A stretch of DNA of 13,461 nt, taken from NCBI GenBank assembly GCA_017419465.1, contig JAFOLE010000096.1, positions 1 to 13,461 of the forward strand, read 5' to 3'. Shown piece by piece: positions 13,443-13,461 of this stretch (position 1 is the stretch's first letter; each line of letters starts with the position of its first letter). The translations under genes were made by a program, and so were the position numbers. The DNA is from Solobacterium sp. GTDB lineage: Bacteria; Bacillota_I; Bacilli_A; Erysipelotrichales; Erysipelotrichaceae. The notes beneath the pieces were generated by a model. It did no database searches. It was not told the DNA's origin and saw only the letters and a list, made by a program, of their open reading frames with translations.

Positions 13443-13461
13443 ATGGCTAGTGTTGTTGTAA
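13443..13461 (+). CDS. Start of a probable tyrosine recombinase/integrase (partial)
   Basis: Only the first six codons (MASVVV) lie in the window, led by AAGGAG six bases ahead of the ATG. The identity rests on position: first gene inside an element whose left edge is a tRNA 3' fragment, preceded by repeats that look like integrase arm sites; integrases of this kind in Bacillota often begin in this way. The sequence inside the window cannot prove it. Confidence 0.5.

Noticed and set aside
1..13461. CRISPR array or tandem repeat array
   Set aside because: No regularly spaced repeats were seen; the only notable direct repeats are the two 13-base copies near the integrase.

Overview
The window looks like a chromosomal segment from a gut-type Bacillota (Firmicutes) bacterium, perhaps from the Erysipelotrichia or Lachnospiraceae. 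The basis is strong GGAGG-type ribosome binding sites, hairpin-plus-U terminators, moderate GC content, and a cytoplasmic pectin-degradation gene set of the kind these lineages carry. The species cannot be resolved from the sequence alone.

Layout, left to right. (1) About 1-6445 is a pectin/rhamnogalacturonan utilisation locus. It holds a kdgF-like cupin followed by a PL26/YetA-type exo-rhamnogalacturonan lyase (both minus), a divergent AraC regulator (plus), and a GH36 alpha-galactosidase followed by a GH28 polygalacturonase (minus). None of the complete enzymes has a signal peptide, so imported oligosaccharides are probably cut in the cytoplasm. The lyase gene is interrupted by one in-frame TAG at 243-245, and its frame continues open to the window edge. 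(2) 6686-9474 is a two-gene plus-strand module: a protein with a two-helix membrane hairpin, then an Hsp70/actin-fold ATPase whose substrate-binding domain is replaced by a helical region with a Gly-rich membrane hairpin. It ends in a clear terminator. Directly abutting that terminator is a headless AraC DNA-binding domain, so the module may have displaced the front of an AraC gene that once stood divergent to the GH36 gene. (3) 9837-12888 holds three separately terminated minus-strand genes: an uncharacterised protein, a patatin-like phospholipase, and a TlpA-like thioredoxin-fold protein with a C-terminal Ig/Cna-B-like domain. (4) 12946-13461 is the left edge of an integrated element: a RhuM fragment, a tRNA terminator, the 3' half of a tRNA-Asn gene (the likely attachment core), repeated GTGTCACTAAA motifs, and the first codons of a probable tyrosine recombinase running off the right end.

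The most interesting items are the Hsp70-like/membrane module and its scar in the AraC gene, the amber codon in the lyase, and the tRNA-Asn attachment site with integrase.
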